Below are positions 1 to 6,845 of a DNA stretch of 16,273 nt, piece by piece; within the stretch, counting starts at the first letter, position 1; each line of letters starts with the position of its first letter. A program made the translations under genes and the position numbers. Source of the stretch: CAZSIA01 sp045126355. Lineage in GTDB: Bacteria; Bacillota_I; Bacilli_A; Acholeplasmatales; Anaeroplasmataceae. The stretch is from contig JBGVOE010000098.1 of assembly GCA_045126355.1 (NCBI GenBank), forward strand, positions 1 to 16,273, read 5' to 3'. Under the pieces are notes generated by a model. The model was given only the letters and a program-made list of their open reading frames with translations. It had not been told where the DNA came from and did not search any database.

Positions 1-438
1 AACTTTATCAAAGAATTTTTCAAGGTCGATATCTACAATTGTTCTATATCCATCATTTAGGTATTCCAAACTTTTAGCGATTGCTTTATGACAATCTCTA
101 TTTGGTCTAAATCCATATGATGTTTCGCTAAATTGTTGTTCATAAATTGGTGTTAGTACTTGGTTTATTGCTTGTTGAATAATTCTATCAACTACACAAG
201 GTATTCCTAATAATCTTACACCACCATCTGGTTTTGGTATTTCTACCCTTTTAACTGGTAATGGTTTATATGTTCGTTTACAAATGCTTTCTTTGATAGT
301 TTCTATATTTTTCATAAAGTATTTACTACCATCTTCAACATTCATCCCATCAACACCGCCACTACCTTTGTTAGATACAACTTTAGCGATTGCTTGATAT
401 AGATTATTGTTTTCTAATACTTGTTCTAATAGTTCCAT
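1..438 (-). CDS. ltrA: Group II intron reverse transcriptase/maturase, N-terminal 146 residues (partial)
   Basis: This is the N-terminus of the intron-encoded protein, which reverse-transcribes intron RNA during retrohoming and helps it splice. It starts at ATG 438-436 (MELLEQVLENNNLYQ) behind a GGAG ten bases upstream, and stays open to base 1. Visible blocks are the RT0-like segment NKGSGGVDGM (residues 23-32), the RT1-like KPLPVKRVEIPKPDGG followed by RLLGIP, RIIQQAINQVLTPIYEQQF and YGFRPNR for RT2, and IVDIDLEKFFDKV at the window edge, which holds the first catalytic aspartate region (RT3, motif A). The YADD motif, thumb and any endonuclease domain lie outside. The spacing and wording resemble group IIC intron RTs as I recall them from the Geobacillus enzyme. 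No frameshift is seen in this part. Confidence 0.93.
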   Translation of the reverse strand, partial: MELLEQVLENNNLYQAIAKVVSNKGSGGVDGMNVEDGSKYFMKNIETIKESICKRTYKPLPVKRVEIPKPDGGVRLLGIPCVVDRIIQQAINQVLTPIYEQQFSETSYGFRPNRDCHKAIAKSLEYLNDGYRTIVDIDLEKFFDKV

Positions 439-624
439 TAGTAAATTGCTCCTTTCTTTGTGATAGTTATGCTATATACACTTTCTCTATGCTTCTATTT
501 CCACCATCAAGAAAGCCACCCAATTGTGTTTCAGTTTTGTACACAACTACGTAATTTACATTCACAATCTAAAATAAGCGTTCAGTCCTTCGGCATCACT
601 ACCTACTATGACCTCGGCTGACTT

Positions 625-659
625 CTCGTTATTCGTTGTTACTACTAATCGCTAACGAG
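625..659 (-). other. Predicted EBS1 hairpin of the intron
   Basis: On the minus strand CTCGTTA (659-653) pairs with TAACGAG (631-625) to close a 21-nt loop. The loop contains TAGTAA (644-639), complementary to the last six bases of the 5' exon, TTGCTA (941-936), with one G-U wobble. It lies just upstream of the GAAGTCAGCCGAGG domain I segment, where EBS1 is expected. The pairing is seen directly; the functional assignment is inference. Confidence 0.6.
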
Positions 660-935
660 ACCTCACAGGGTAAGTTACATCTCCTTCATTTCATATACTC
701 GCCGTATTTACGTTAATTGCCGCATTCAATGGTAATATAGGACTTTGCTGTGTCTAGCCAGCTCATCCAACAATTCCCGCCTAATACGATTCGTGTACCT
801 CGAGCCGAAACTTTGCCTTGACCTTCCTTTAGATTCTACCTCACGATAGACACCCTTGGTTTTGGCTAACGCTTTAATTACCGCTATCCGCGTAAGAGAC
901 TTTCACTCTCAAGATATGCAACATGCCTGTCACAC

Positions 936-968
936 TAGCAAACCCACTGACTCTTAGTAAGTGGGTCT
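936..968 (-). other. 5' exon target hairpin and IBS1 next to the intron
   Basis: Directly outside the intron, minus-strand TTGCTA (941-936) is the proposed IBS1. Immediately upstream is a hairpin: ACCCACT pairs with AGTGGGT, and an inner ACT/AGT pair closes a three-base AAG loop after one mismatch. A stem abutting IBS1 leaves no free IBS2, which fits group IIC introns, known to insert behind stem-loops such as terminators. On the plus strand, 946-967 resembles the anticodon arm of the tRNA-Lys at 2740-2815. Confidence 0.55.
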
Positions 969-1006
969 AAAAAAATAAAAAGAGATATCTACAAAAATAT
1001 CTCTTT
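968..1006 (-). terminator. Rho-independent terminator of the lipoprotein gene
   Basis: On the minus strand a perfect 10-bp stem, AAAGAGATAT (1006-997) with ATATCTCTTT (988-979), closes an eight-base loop and is followed by TTATTTTTTT. It lies about 65 bases past the lipoprotein stop. The intron inserted about 30 bases downstream of it. Confidence 0.85.
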
Positions 1007-1071
1007 ATAATTTTAAGTGACAAGATACTACACTAAAATTTTCCTTTCAAACTACACATAATAATATTTTT

Positions 1072-2376
1072 TTATTGTTTAACTCGATCATAATCTCCAT
1101 ATACAATATCTATTAATTTATAATTTGTTTTTACAATTAGACCATCTTTAGTAATTATAGTAGTCATTCTACCATATGTTAATTTATCACTCATATCATA
1201 ATCACCAAAAGCGCAATTAATATTATAATTAACATATAAGTAATAGTCACCTTTATCAAACAACTGACTATATAAACTCTTACAACCAAACATTTGATAT
1301 TTACTATTATAATAATTATTGTCTAATATTCTTTTAATAACATTAAAATCATTACTATTAATAATATTATTATCATAATCATAAACAGAGTTTTTATAAT
1401 ACATAATTACATATTCATTAGTATTACCATTTTCCACTGTTATTTGTTTAACATTAATTAAATAATATAGTTCATTTTCTTCTTTTAGCGAATATTCATA
1501 TTTATAATTCTTATTACCATTGACTCTACTATTATAATGTTTTATTGCATCATCATAACTATCAACAGAACCACAAATATGAGTTTCTAAATTGCCAAAC
1601 CCAAAATCACTTGGCCAATTTTGAGATTCTAAAAATTGTTTTTCTAATGCATTTGCTTTTAAACTATCGTATTCTGATACTATATAATCTTCTTCTAAGA
1701 CATAGAATAGTCCTAACATATCTAATACTAATTGTCTATTAAAAATATCAGATTCAATAACTTGGAAATATCCAGCATGATTTTGAACTATAATTCCATG
1801 TTCATGATAGGCAATTTTATAAAAATAATTAATAATTTTCCCGTTTTTATTATGATCATATCTATAATTTAAAGATATTTTAGCCTTACAATTACAATAA
1901 ACATCTTGATAAGCTTCAGTAGTCAAGAGTTTAGAATACATATCTTGAAAGATTTCAATCTGTTCATCATCTAAAGTGGCTGAACCAACTGTACCATTAA
2001 TATCATCTACGTAATATTGTGTAACTTTATCATCAGTTGAAATATCATTTATTTTTATAATCTTTTTTTCTTTAGTAAATATTGTTATATTAGAATCTTC
2101 TCTCGGCATAGTAACTTTATATTTCCAATATGCTTTATTAGCTTCTACGATATAACTTCTATTTCTAACAATTACATCATTCAAATATAATTCTATATCC
2201 AAATCATCAAGAATTATTGTTTTTATTTCAATATTTTCTCCAGCATAAAAATTTGTTTTTTCGGGTTTTAAAACAATATATTCACTATCTTCTATTATAA
2301 GTTTATATTCATAACCACAGCCACTTATGTAAAAACTTAAACATATTAATAAAATTAATAATATCGTTTTCCTCAT
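1072..2376 (-). CDS. Predicted surface lipoprotein of unknown function
   Basis: This encodes 434 residues and I do not recognise the family. The N-terminus is a lipoprotein signal: MRK, a hydrophobic run, then the lipobox ISGC with Cys20 as the lipidated residue. The mature protein should therefore be anchored on the outer face of the membrane. Residues 21-105 look like a beta-sandwich ending in YKVTMPREDSNITIF, similar to the y-x-f-TMP-x-x-D-v-t-i ending of beta-repeat domains in many Bacillota surface proteins. The rest is rich in Tyr, Asn and Asp, with no membrane segment and no catalytic motif I can name. The start is set by AAAGGATG about 10 bases upstream. It appears to be a single-gene unit with its own promoter (2562-2589), a leader of about 180 nt, and its own terminator. 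A ligand-binding or envelope role is only a guess. Confidence 0.85.
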   Translation of the reverse strand: MRKTILLILLICLSFYISGCGYEYKLIIEDSEYIVLKPEKTNFYAGENIEIKTIILDDLDIELYLNDVIVRNRSYIVEANKAYWKYKVTMPREDSNITIFTKEKKIIKINDISTDDKVTQYYVDDINGTVGSATLDDEQIEIFQDMYSKLLTTEAYQDVYCNCKAKISLNYRYDHNKNGKIINYFYKIAYHEHGIIVQNHAGYFQVIESDIFNRQLVLDMLGLFYVLEEDYIVSEYDSLKANALEKQFLESQNWPSDFGFGNLETHICGSVDSYDDAIKHYNSRVNGNKNYKYEYSLKEENELYYLINVKQITVENGNTNEYVIMYYKNSVYDYDNNIINSNDFNVIKRILDNNYYNSKYQMFGCKSLYSQLFDKGDYYLYVNYNINCAFGDYDMSDKLTYGRMTTIITKDGLIVKTNYKLIDIVYGDYDRVKQ

Positions 2377-2533
2377 ATAAACTTCACATCCTTTTCTCGT
2401 ACCTTAAAAGACACACATAGTTACAAAATAATACGATATTATTTTTAAGTAAAATCAACAATTTTCAATAAATTATGATTTTTCTTTAACCATTTTAGTA
2501 GGTAAATACCTTTTTTCTTTCAGAGTACAACTT

Positions 2534-2551
2534 TATAAATTCGAATTTATA
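2534..2551. promoter_or_regulatory. 18-bp perfect palindrome in the lipoprotein leader, possible operator
   Basis: TATAAATTCGAATTTATA is a perfect 18-bp palindrome with a TTCGAA core. It starts about 10 bases downstream of the predicted -10 of the lipoprotein promoter, so it would cover the first transcribed bases. That is a common operator position. No regulator in the window can be linked to it, and the stem is too AT-rich, and lacks a T-tract, to be a good terminator. Confidence 0.35.
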
Positions 2552-2561
2552 TTTCACTTTC

Positions 2562-2589
2562 ATTATATCAATATAAGTGTAAATTACAA
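2562..2589 (-). promoter_or_regulatory. Sigma-A-like promoter of the lipoprotein gene
   Basis: On the minus strand, -35 TTGTAA (2589-2584), a 16-bp spacer and -10 TATAAT (2567-2562). A TG one base before the -10 makes it an extended -10. Transcription would start near 2555, leaving a leader of about 180 nt. Between this promoter and the tRNA terminator (2590-2685) I see no gene, only AT-rich DNA and a small GC-rich patch at 2666-2684. Confidence 0.55.
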
Positions 2590-2685
2590 TTATATGAATA
2601 TAATTTGCCAAAAATTTAATATAAAATTATCTCTATTTGATGAAACATTATTACTTATTGCAAATACGTGGGAGACTTGCCCCCT

Positions 2686-2725
2686 ATAAAAATAAAAAAT
2701 CTCGATACTTTTTATTGTATCAAGA
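2686..2725 (-). terminator. Terminator of the tRNA-Lys gene
   Basis: The minus-strand stem TCTTGATAC (2725-2717) pairs with GTATCGAGA (2708-2700) with one G-U pair, followed by TTTTTTATTTTTAT. It begins 15 bases after the encoded CCA end. Confidence 0.85.
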
Positions 2726-2739
2726 TTAATCATCTAAAA

Positions 2740-2815
2740 TGGTGGGCCCTAAGGGACTCGAACCCGCGACCCACTGATTAAGAGTCAGTTGCTCTACCAA
2801 CTGAGCTAAGGGCCC
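2740..2815 (-). tRNA. tRNA-Lys (anticodon CTT)
   Basis: The cloverleaf is complete at 76 nt with the 3' CCA encoded. The acceptor stem begins GGGCCC. The D arm reads AGCTCAGTTGGTAGAGC. The anticodon arm has stem ACTGA/TCAGT and loop CTCTTAA, giving anticodon CTT at 2782-2780. The T arm carries GGTTCGAGTCC. It has its own promoter and terminator and stands alone. The CTT anticodon reads AAG codons, so a separate TTT isoacceptor is expected elsewhere in such an AT-rich genome. Confidence 0.97.
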
Positions 2816-2830
2816 ATCTACGCAACAACT

Positions 2831-2858
2831 ATTATAACACAAAAATCTTCGAATGCAA
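2831..2858 (-). promoter_or_regulatory. Promoter of the tRNA-Lys gene
   Basis: On the minus strand, -35 TTGCAT (2858-2853), a 16-bp spacer and -10 TATAAT (2836-2831). Transcription would start near 2824, about nine bases before the mature tRNA 5' end. The -35 lies at the end of the T-tract of the preceding terminator, so the two units are packed tightly. Confidence 0.7.
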
Positions 2859-2901
2859 CAAAAAAATATAAAAAAGGACATTAGAAAGTTAACTAATGTC
2901 C
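2858..2901 (-). terminator. Terminator of the zinc-ribbon membrane protein operon
   Basis: The minus strand has a perfect 9-bp stem, GGACATTAG with CTAATGTCC (2901-2876), an eight-base loop and then TTTTTTATATTTTTTT. It lies about 45 bases after the stop at 2948. Confidence 0.9.
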
Positions 2902-2947
2902 AAATTTAAATTACATTGTTTAATATTAGAATGCTAAAGTATACTTT

Positions 2948-4651
2948 TTAATTATCTTTTTCTAATACTGGTAAAGCTTCTTCTTGTTTCTTTTGTGGAA
3001 TAAAGTTATAACCAGCTAATAAAATAGAGAAAATCACTAAGAATATTACACCTGAAGCAATTTTAAGTTCATATCCTGCTAGACAATAACGTCCAAGAGA
3101 ATAAGTATTTATAATATTTAGGTATATAATTGTAAAACATAATGCAATTATAAATAGTAACGCTTGTGAAATACCAGCAATTTTATTTAATATTTTAAAA
3201 CTTTTACCAGTTAAGAAATAAAGTAAGATTTGCTGAAACATGAAAGCCAATATTATTAAACCAACAAAAGTAATCAATGAAATAGAGAAAAACAATGGGA
3301 ATGTAGACTCATATTGTCCGATTGTTGCTCCTGCAAAGACTAAAAATAAGATATTTGTTTTATTTAGCGAACCATTTTCTACTCTATGAATACTAACTTT
3401 TTTAAAATCATTAAATAATTCGTTAAAATATGCCGTTGTTTCATCTAATGATAATTGTTCCCAATCTTGATATTGGTAATTAGATACATCAAAATAATTA
3501 TAGAATGTAAATACCTCATTTTTAATTTCAGCTGAATAACTATCATCACCTTTATTATATTCTATTTTTGAAACAGTAAATGGAGCAAATACAAAAATCA
3601 TTGCTAAAATACATAAAACTAATTTTCCAATGTTAATTTTCACTGTTTTTCCATCAAACGAAAAATCCTCAATTTTAACATTTTTAATTATTTCATAAAC
3701 AATAAATGCTCCACTAAATACAATTGCTGATATTGCACCATCACCAAGTTTTGCAGGATAAGTATTACCCATATATGCAGCATGTAAAAAATATAATATT
3801 ATTTGTAGTAATGGAATAAAAGTAACCAGAATAATTATAGGTTTTTTTAAATTTTTTAAGCCATCTATATATATACTTAATAGGCTTAGTAAACTTAATA
3901 TAAGGAAAATTAAAACAAAAATTACATATAATAATGATGTAATCCCACACATAACTACATCTATCCTAAATCCACTATTTTCACTTTGTAATTTATATTT
4001 TAAATCTAAATGAATATAATCATTATATACTTCAAAAGCATCATTTATTTCAAGTTGTTCAAGATCAAGACCATTAATATTATTATAATTTGTTAATGCA
4101 TTTAGATAATCAGTATAAAATCTACTATTTTTCAATTCATTTTCATCTAAAGATTTAAAAGAATCAAACATAAAATTAATTGCATCATAAGAATTAAAAT
4201 GCGCTACTTCAACGTTATCAACTTCAAGTGACATAGTTGGATACAAAGAAAAAATAAATAACAACCATGATAAAATAAATAACAATGACCTACTGATTAT
4301 ATCAAATGTATTATTTTTTTGCTTCAAAACTCTTATTTCATTATTAATCATAATTTCTTTTTTAATAACAGAATAAGTAGTTTCTTCTACCTTTTCAGGA
4401 ATTACTTGCGATTTATTATCAATATCTATTTGTTCTTCTTCAACTTTAACTGTTGGAGTAATATTTACATTTTCATTTACTGTATTATTAATGACTTTTT
4501 CTGTTTGAGGTTCCTTATTTATAGTTTGACTTTCATTAATTACCTCATCACGATTAATTTTTGGTTGTAAAACACCACATTTAACACAAAAATTAGCATC
4601 AATATTCAACTTTTGCCCACATTTATAGCAAAATTTAAAATTTACATTCAT
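2948..4651 (-). CDS. Zinc-ribbon polytopic membrane protein, second tandem paralogue
   Basis: This encodes 567 residues. An N-terminal zinc ribbon has C8-x2-C11 and C22-x2-C25 within FCYKCGQKLNIDANFCVKCG. A charged, disordered-looking linker follows (about 27-115), then about nine hydrophobic segments (near 119-139, 232-260, 270-290, 305-323, 341-360, 432-446, 452-478, 491-514, 530-552). Two large loops (about 141-230 and 362-430) should lie outside if the ribbon is cytoplasmic. The protein aligns throughout with the neighbour at 4669-6213: shared text includes FNSY-AI-FMFDS, PFT-SKIE, FQQ-LLY-LTG and GISQA-LFI. It starts behind AGAGGT, 17 bases after the upstream stop, so the two are probably cotranscribed. 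The zinc-ribbon-plus-membrane layout is widespread in Bacillota, but I know no function for this full architecture. The linker is much longer than in the neighbour. Confidence 0.88.
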   Translation of the reverse strand: MNVNFKFCYKCGQKLNIDANFCVKCGVLQPKINRDEVINESQTINKEPQTEKVINNTVNENVNITPTVKVEEEQIDIDNKSQVIPEKVEETTYSVIKKEIMINNEIRVLKQKNNTFDIISRSLLFILSWLLFIFSLYPTMSLEVDNVEVAHFNSYDAINFMFDSFKSLDENELKNSRFYTDYLNALTNYNNINGLDLEQLEINDAFEVYNDYIHLDLKYKLQSENSGFRIDVVMCGITSLLYVIFVLIFLILSLLSLLSIYIDGLKNLKKPIIILVTFIPLLQIILYFLHAAYMGNTYPAKLGDGAISAIVFSGAFIVYEIIKNVKIEDFSFDGKTVKINIGKLVLCILAMIFVFAPFTVSKIEYNKGDDSYSAEIKNEVFTFYNYFDVSNYQYQDWEQLSLDETTAYFNELFNDFKKVSIHRVENGSLNKTNILFLVFAGATIGQYESTFPLFFSISLITFVGLIILAFMFQQILLYFLTGKSFKILNKIAGISQALLFIIALCFTIIYLNIINTYSLGRYCLAGYELKIASGVIFLVIFSILLAGYNFIPQKKQEEALPVLEKDN

Positions 4652-4668
4652 AAACCATACCTCTTTAT

Positions 4669-6213
4669 TTAGATATTTAATTTATATTTATATTTATATT
4701 TTGATTTATATTTTTTCTTATTTTTTGAATGTAACAAAGTACAAACTACTAATAAGACAGTACAAACAAATAATAAAATAACACCAAATCCAACTTTAAG
4801 TTCATACATTTTATCACAATATAATTCGATTGATTGTTTTTGAACAACAAAATAGAATTCCAAAGTAAATGAAAATGCCATTATGAATAAGATTGCTTGT
4901 GAAATCCCTGAAATAACATTTACTAGTTTACTACTTCTACCTGTTAGTAAATATAATAGAGATTGTTGAAATATAATCATTACAAAGATTAATCCTAATA
5001 AAACTACAATTGGAATCGAAGCAAAAATTGGAAATGTTGTTTTATAACCACCAGTACTTGCTGCAGCAAATTTAAGTAATAATATATTGACTGAATTTAA
5101 AATTCCGTATTCTATAAAAATTTTCTCTTGCGAGCTAATTCTATAAAAAAAACCAAAAAATTCTTTTTTTGCTTCTTCAAATGTATACGATTGCCATTCT
5201 TTAAATAAAACTTCGTCCTCATCTGTATAGTTAAAATTATAAAAGGAAAATATACTATTATCGATCTCAACATATTTATTATTTCTATGATCATGTTCAA
5301 TTTTTGAAATAGTAAATGGGGTAATAGTACATATCAAAATTAATATACACAAACATATTTTGGCAAAGTTTAAAATTAAATCCTTATTATTTACATCAGC
5401 GTCCATATAAACAAATGTTTTACAACCTTCTAAAACAATTGCTCCAACACTACCGATTAATGTTAAAATTACACCTAAACCAATTTCTGTATAAACAGCC
5501 CCAGCTAAATAAGATGCATTTAAATAGTATACTATAAAAGCTATAACTGGAATAAGGACTAAAACTGCTTTCGAAATAAAATCTAATTTTCGATATTTAT
5601 CCTTAAAAATACCGAGGAAATTAAAGAAAGCAAGTATCATAAATCCAATAAGAAATACTATATAAACAAATGAAAATAAACCACACAATATTAGTTCAAT
5701 AGATGGAAGTACGCCTTCTCTTCTTAACGAACATTTAATTTGTAAACGATTATAATTATATAATTTAAATGTTTCTTCTATATTAAATAGACGTCCATTC
5801 TTATCTGGAATCATAAGATATAAAGCTTCTGCTTCTAAATATTCTTTATAAAGGTCAGATTGAGTAAGTTCTTCATTAGATAAAGAATAATAAGAATCAA
5901 ACATAAATTCAATCGCATTATATGAATTAAAACCAACTTGATTAACAGTATTTGATTTGATACTCATATTAGGAAGAAAGGTAAATAAAACTAACAAAAT
6001 TGATAATCCAAAAAGAAATGCTTTACAAACTATCTCTAAAGTACCTAATGAGTTATTATTATATAAAACATTGGGTTTACTTATATTTTTTTCTTCTTTT
6101 ACTTCTATATTAGTTAAATCAATAGATTGAGAGGTACCACATCTATCACAAAAATTTGCATCAATAGGCAATTTTTGTCCGCATTTATAACAATATTTAA
6201 AATTTTCCTCCAT
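4669..6213 (-). CDS. Zinc-ribbon polytopic membrane protein, first tandem paralogue
   Basis: This encodes 514 residues with the same plan as the gene at 2948-4651: cysteines at 8, 11, 22 and 25, a shorter linker (about 27-58), a first membrane helix at about 60-82, a large loop with GFNSYNAIEFMFDS, then four helices, a second loop and about four C-terminal helices. The C-terminus is a basic, Tyr/Lys tail (KYKSKYKYKYK) encoded partly by the repeat TTTATA. It starts behind AAAGGATG and has the clearest promoter in this part of the window (6250-6278). The pair clearly arose by duplication and has since diverged strongly. The cysteine pattern suggests bound zinc. A sensory, scaffold or envelope-stress role is possible, but nothing here proves one. 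Confidence 0.88.
   Translation of the reverse strand: MEENFKYCYKCGQKLPIDANFCDRCGTSQSIDLTNIEVKEEKNISKPNVLYNNNSLGTLEIVCKAFLFGLSILLVLFTFLPNMSIKSNTVNQVGFNSYNAIEFMFDSYYSLSNEELTQSDLYKEYLEAEALYLMIPDKNGRLFNIEETFKLYNYNRLQIKCSLRREGVLPSIELILCGLFSFVYIVFLIGFMILAFFNFLGIFKDKYRKLDFISKAVLVLIPVIAFIVYYLNASYLAGAVYTEIGLGVILTLIGSVGAIVLEGCKTFVYMDADVNNKDLILNFAKICLCILILICTITPFTISKIEHDHRNNKYVEIDNSIFSFYNFNYTDEDEVLFKEWQSYTFEEAKKEFFGFFYRISSQEKIFIEYGILNSVNILLLKFAAASTGGYKTTFPIFASIPIVVLLGLIFVMIIFQQSLLYLLTGRSSKLVNVISGISQAILFIMAFSFTLEFYFVVQKQSIELYCDKMYELKVGFGVILLFVCTVLLVVCTLLHSKNKKKYKSKYKYKYKLNI
4681..4701. repeat. Hexanucleotide tandem repeat (TTTATA)x3.5 in a coding tail
   Basis: TTTATA is repeated three times plus TTT. 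On the minus strand it encodes the Lys-Tyr repeats at the C-terminus of the 514-aa membrane protein. Because the unit is six bases, slippage would add or remove a Lys-Tyr pair without a frameshift. Confidence 0.6.
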
Positions 6214-6249
6214 AATAACACATCCTTTATTAAAATGTCTTATATCATA

Positions 6250-6278
6250 ATTATAAACATCATAATATTTAATGTCAA
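6250..6278 (-). promoter_or_regulatory. Strong sigma-A promoter of the zinc-ribbon operon
   Basis: On the minus strand, -35 TTGACA (6278-6273), a 17-bp spacer and -10 TATAAT (6255-6250). Both hexamers are perfect consensus. Transcription would start near 6243, about 30 bases before the ATG at 6213. It lies in the 72-bp gap after the kinase gene. Confidence 0.85.
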
Positions 6279-6285
6279 AATAGAA

Positions 6286-6804
6286 TTAGAGATTATAATT
6301 TATATTGTTATCTTTAAAATAATTAAATAATTCTTTACGATTTTTAAAAACGATTGAATTATTATGATTTTTTACTATTTTATTAAATCTATTTCTTCTA
6401 TGTTTATTTCTTCCTTTTAGAAATACCCAATATAAAAACTCAAAATCTAGTTTTTCTTCACAACCAGCTGCCATATCGTTTCTTGTTCTTCCAATGTTTT
6501 CTTTATATCTTTTAATTACATTTTTTAAACAAAAGAAACGATTATAATTTAAAAATATAATTTTGTCTGCTAATTCAAATCTTTCTCTTGCAATTTTATG
6601 ATAATTGCCATCAATAATCCATGCTTCATTTTCTTCCATGAATTTATTTACAATTTCATTTGATTCTTTTTCATCTCTTACTTTCCAACCACTTAAAAAA
6701 TTAACTCTGTCTAAATGAAGAACCGCTATATTATAATGTGCGCCAAGTGTTTTAGCTAATGTACTTTTTCCGCTTCCAGAATATCCTATAATAACTATCT
6801 TCAT
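6286..6804 (-). CDS. P-loop kinase-like protein, FlaR / 'DNA topology modulation protein' family
   Basis: This encodes 172 residues. The N-terminus MKIVIIGYSGSGKSTLA holds a Walker A motif (G7 to T15), followed by LHLDRVNFLSGW, the substrate-side region of adenylate-kinase-like proteins of this family. AWIIDGNYHK and ADKIIFLNYNRFFCL are the second core strand motifs, and DMAAGCEEKLDFEFLYWVF with a basic helix is typical of the FlaR group. These are small soluble proteins, probably nucleotide or small-molecule kinases; the 'topology modulation' name is historical and the substrate is unknown. The start is set by GGAGG six bases upstream. The gene lies behind a hairpin that overlaps the mrp stop codon and before a promoter, so it may be transcribed only by read-through from mrp. 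Confidence 0.85.
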   Translation of the reverse strand: MKIVIIGYSGSGKSTLAKTLGAHYNIAVLHLDRVNFLSGWKVRDEKESNEIVNKFMEENEAWIIDGNYHKIARERFELADKIIFLNYNRFFCLKNVIKRYKENIGRTRNDMAAGCEEKLDFEFLYWVFLKGRNKHRRNRFNKIVKNHNNSIVFKNRKELFNYFKDNNINYNL

Positions 6805-6811
6805 AAATCCT

Positions 6812-6845
6812 CCAAAATAATAAAAGATGGAATAATATCCATCTT
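6812..6845 (-). terminator. Possible (weak) terminator after the mrp-like gene
   Basis: On the minus strand AAGATGGA (6845-6838) and TCCATCTT (6831-6824) form a perfect 8-bp stem with a six-base loop, followed by TTATTATTTT. The stem includes bases of the mrp stop codon (6844-6846). The T-tract is interrupted and the kinase RBS follows at once, so it may only attenuate. Confidence 0.5.

Larger units (their letters stand above)
1..935 (-). mobile_element. Group II intron, 5' portion (IIC-like), running off the left edge
   Basis: The intron is read on the minus strand. Its 5' end is placed at 935, where the minus strand starts GTGTGACAGGCATG, matching the GUGYG consensus. About 500 nt of structured RNA (439-935) precede the maturase start, the usual layout when the ORF lies in domain IV. 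The minus strand contains domain I-like text, GAGAGTGAAAGTCTC at about 897-911 and GAAGTCAGCCGAGGTCATAG near 605-624. A loop at 632-652 carries TAGTAA, which can pair with the last six exon bases TTGCTA (936-941). The RNA part is visibly richer in G and C than the host DNA, consistent with transfer. The 3' half (rest of the maturase, domains V and VI) lies outside the window. Intron identity is firm; the boundary and the IIC subclass are inferred. Confidence 0.87.

Noticed and set aside
1545..1742. Plus-strand open frame opposite the lipoprotein gene
   Set aside because: It is antisense to a well-supported gene, with no binding site and a composition typical of a reversed AT-rich gene.
2495..2563. 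A 22-codon open frame on the minus strand in the lipoprotein leader (MKVKYKFEFIKLYSERKKVFTY)
   Set aside because: Its ATG lies within the predicted -10 hexamer and has no ribosome binding site; the later transcript start would exclude it.
2377..2739. Riboswitch in the long leader of the lipoprotein gene
   Set aside because: I found no conserved aptamer core (T-box, lysine, SAM or purine type) and no terminator/antiterminator pair.
4319..4570. Plus-strand Phe/Asn/Tyr-rich open frame opposite the zinc-ribbon gene
   Set aside because: It mirrors the low-complexity linker of the minus-strand gene and has no start signals.
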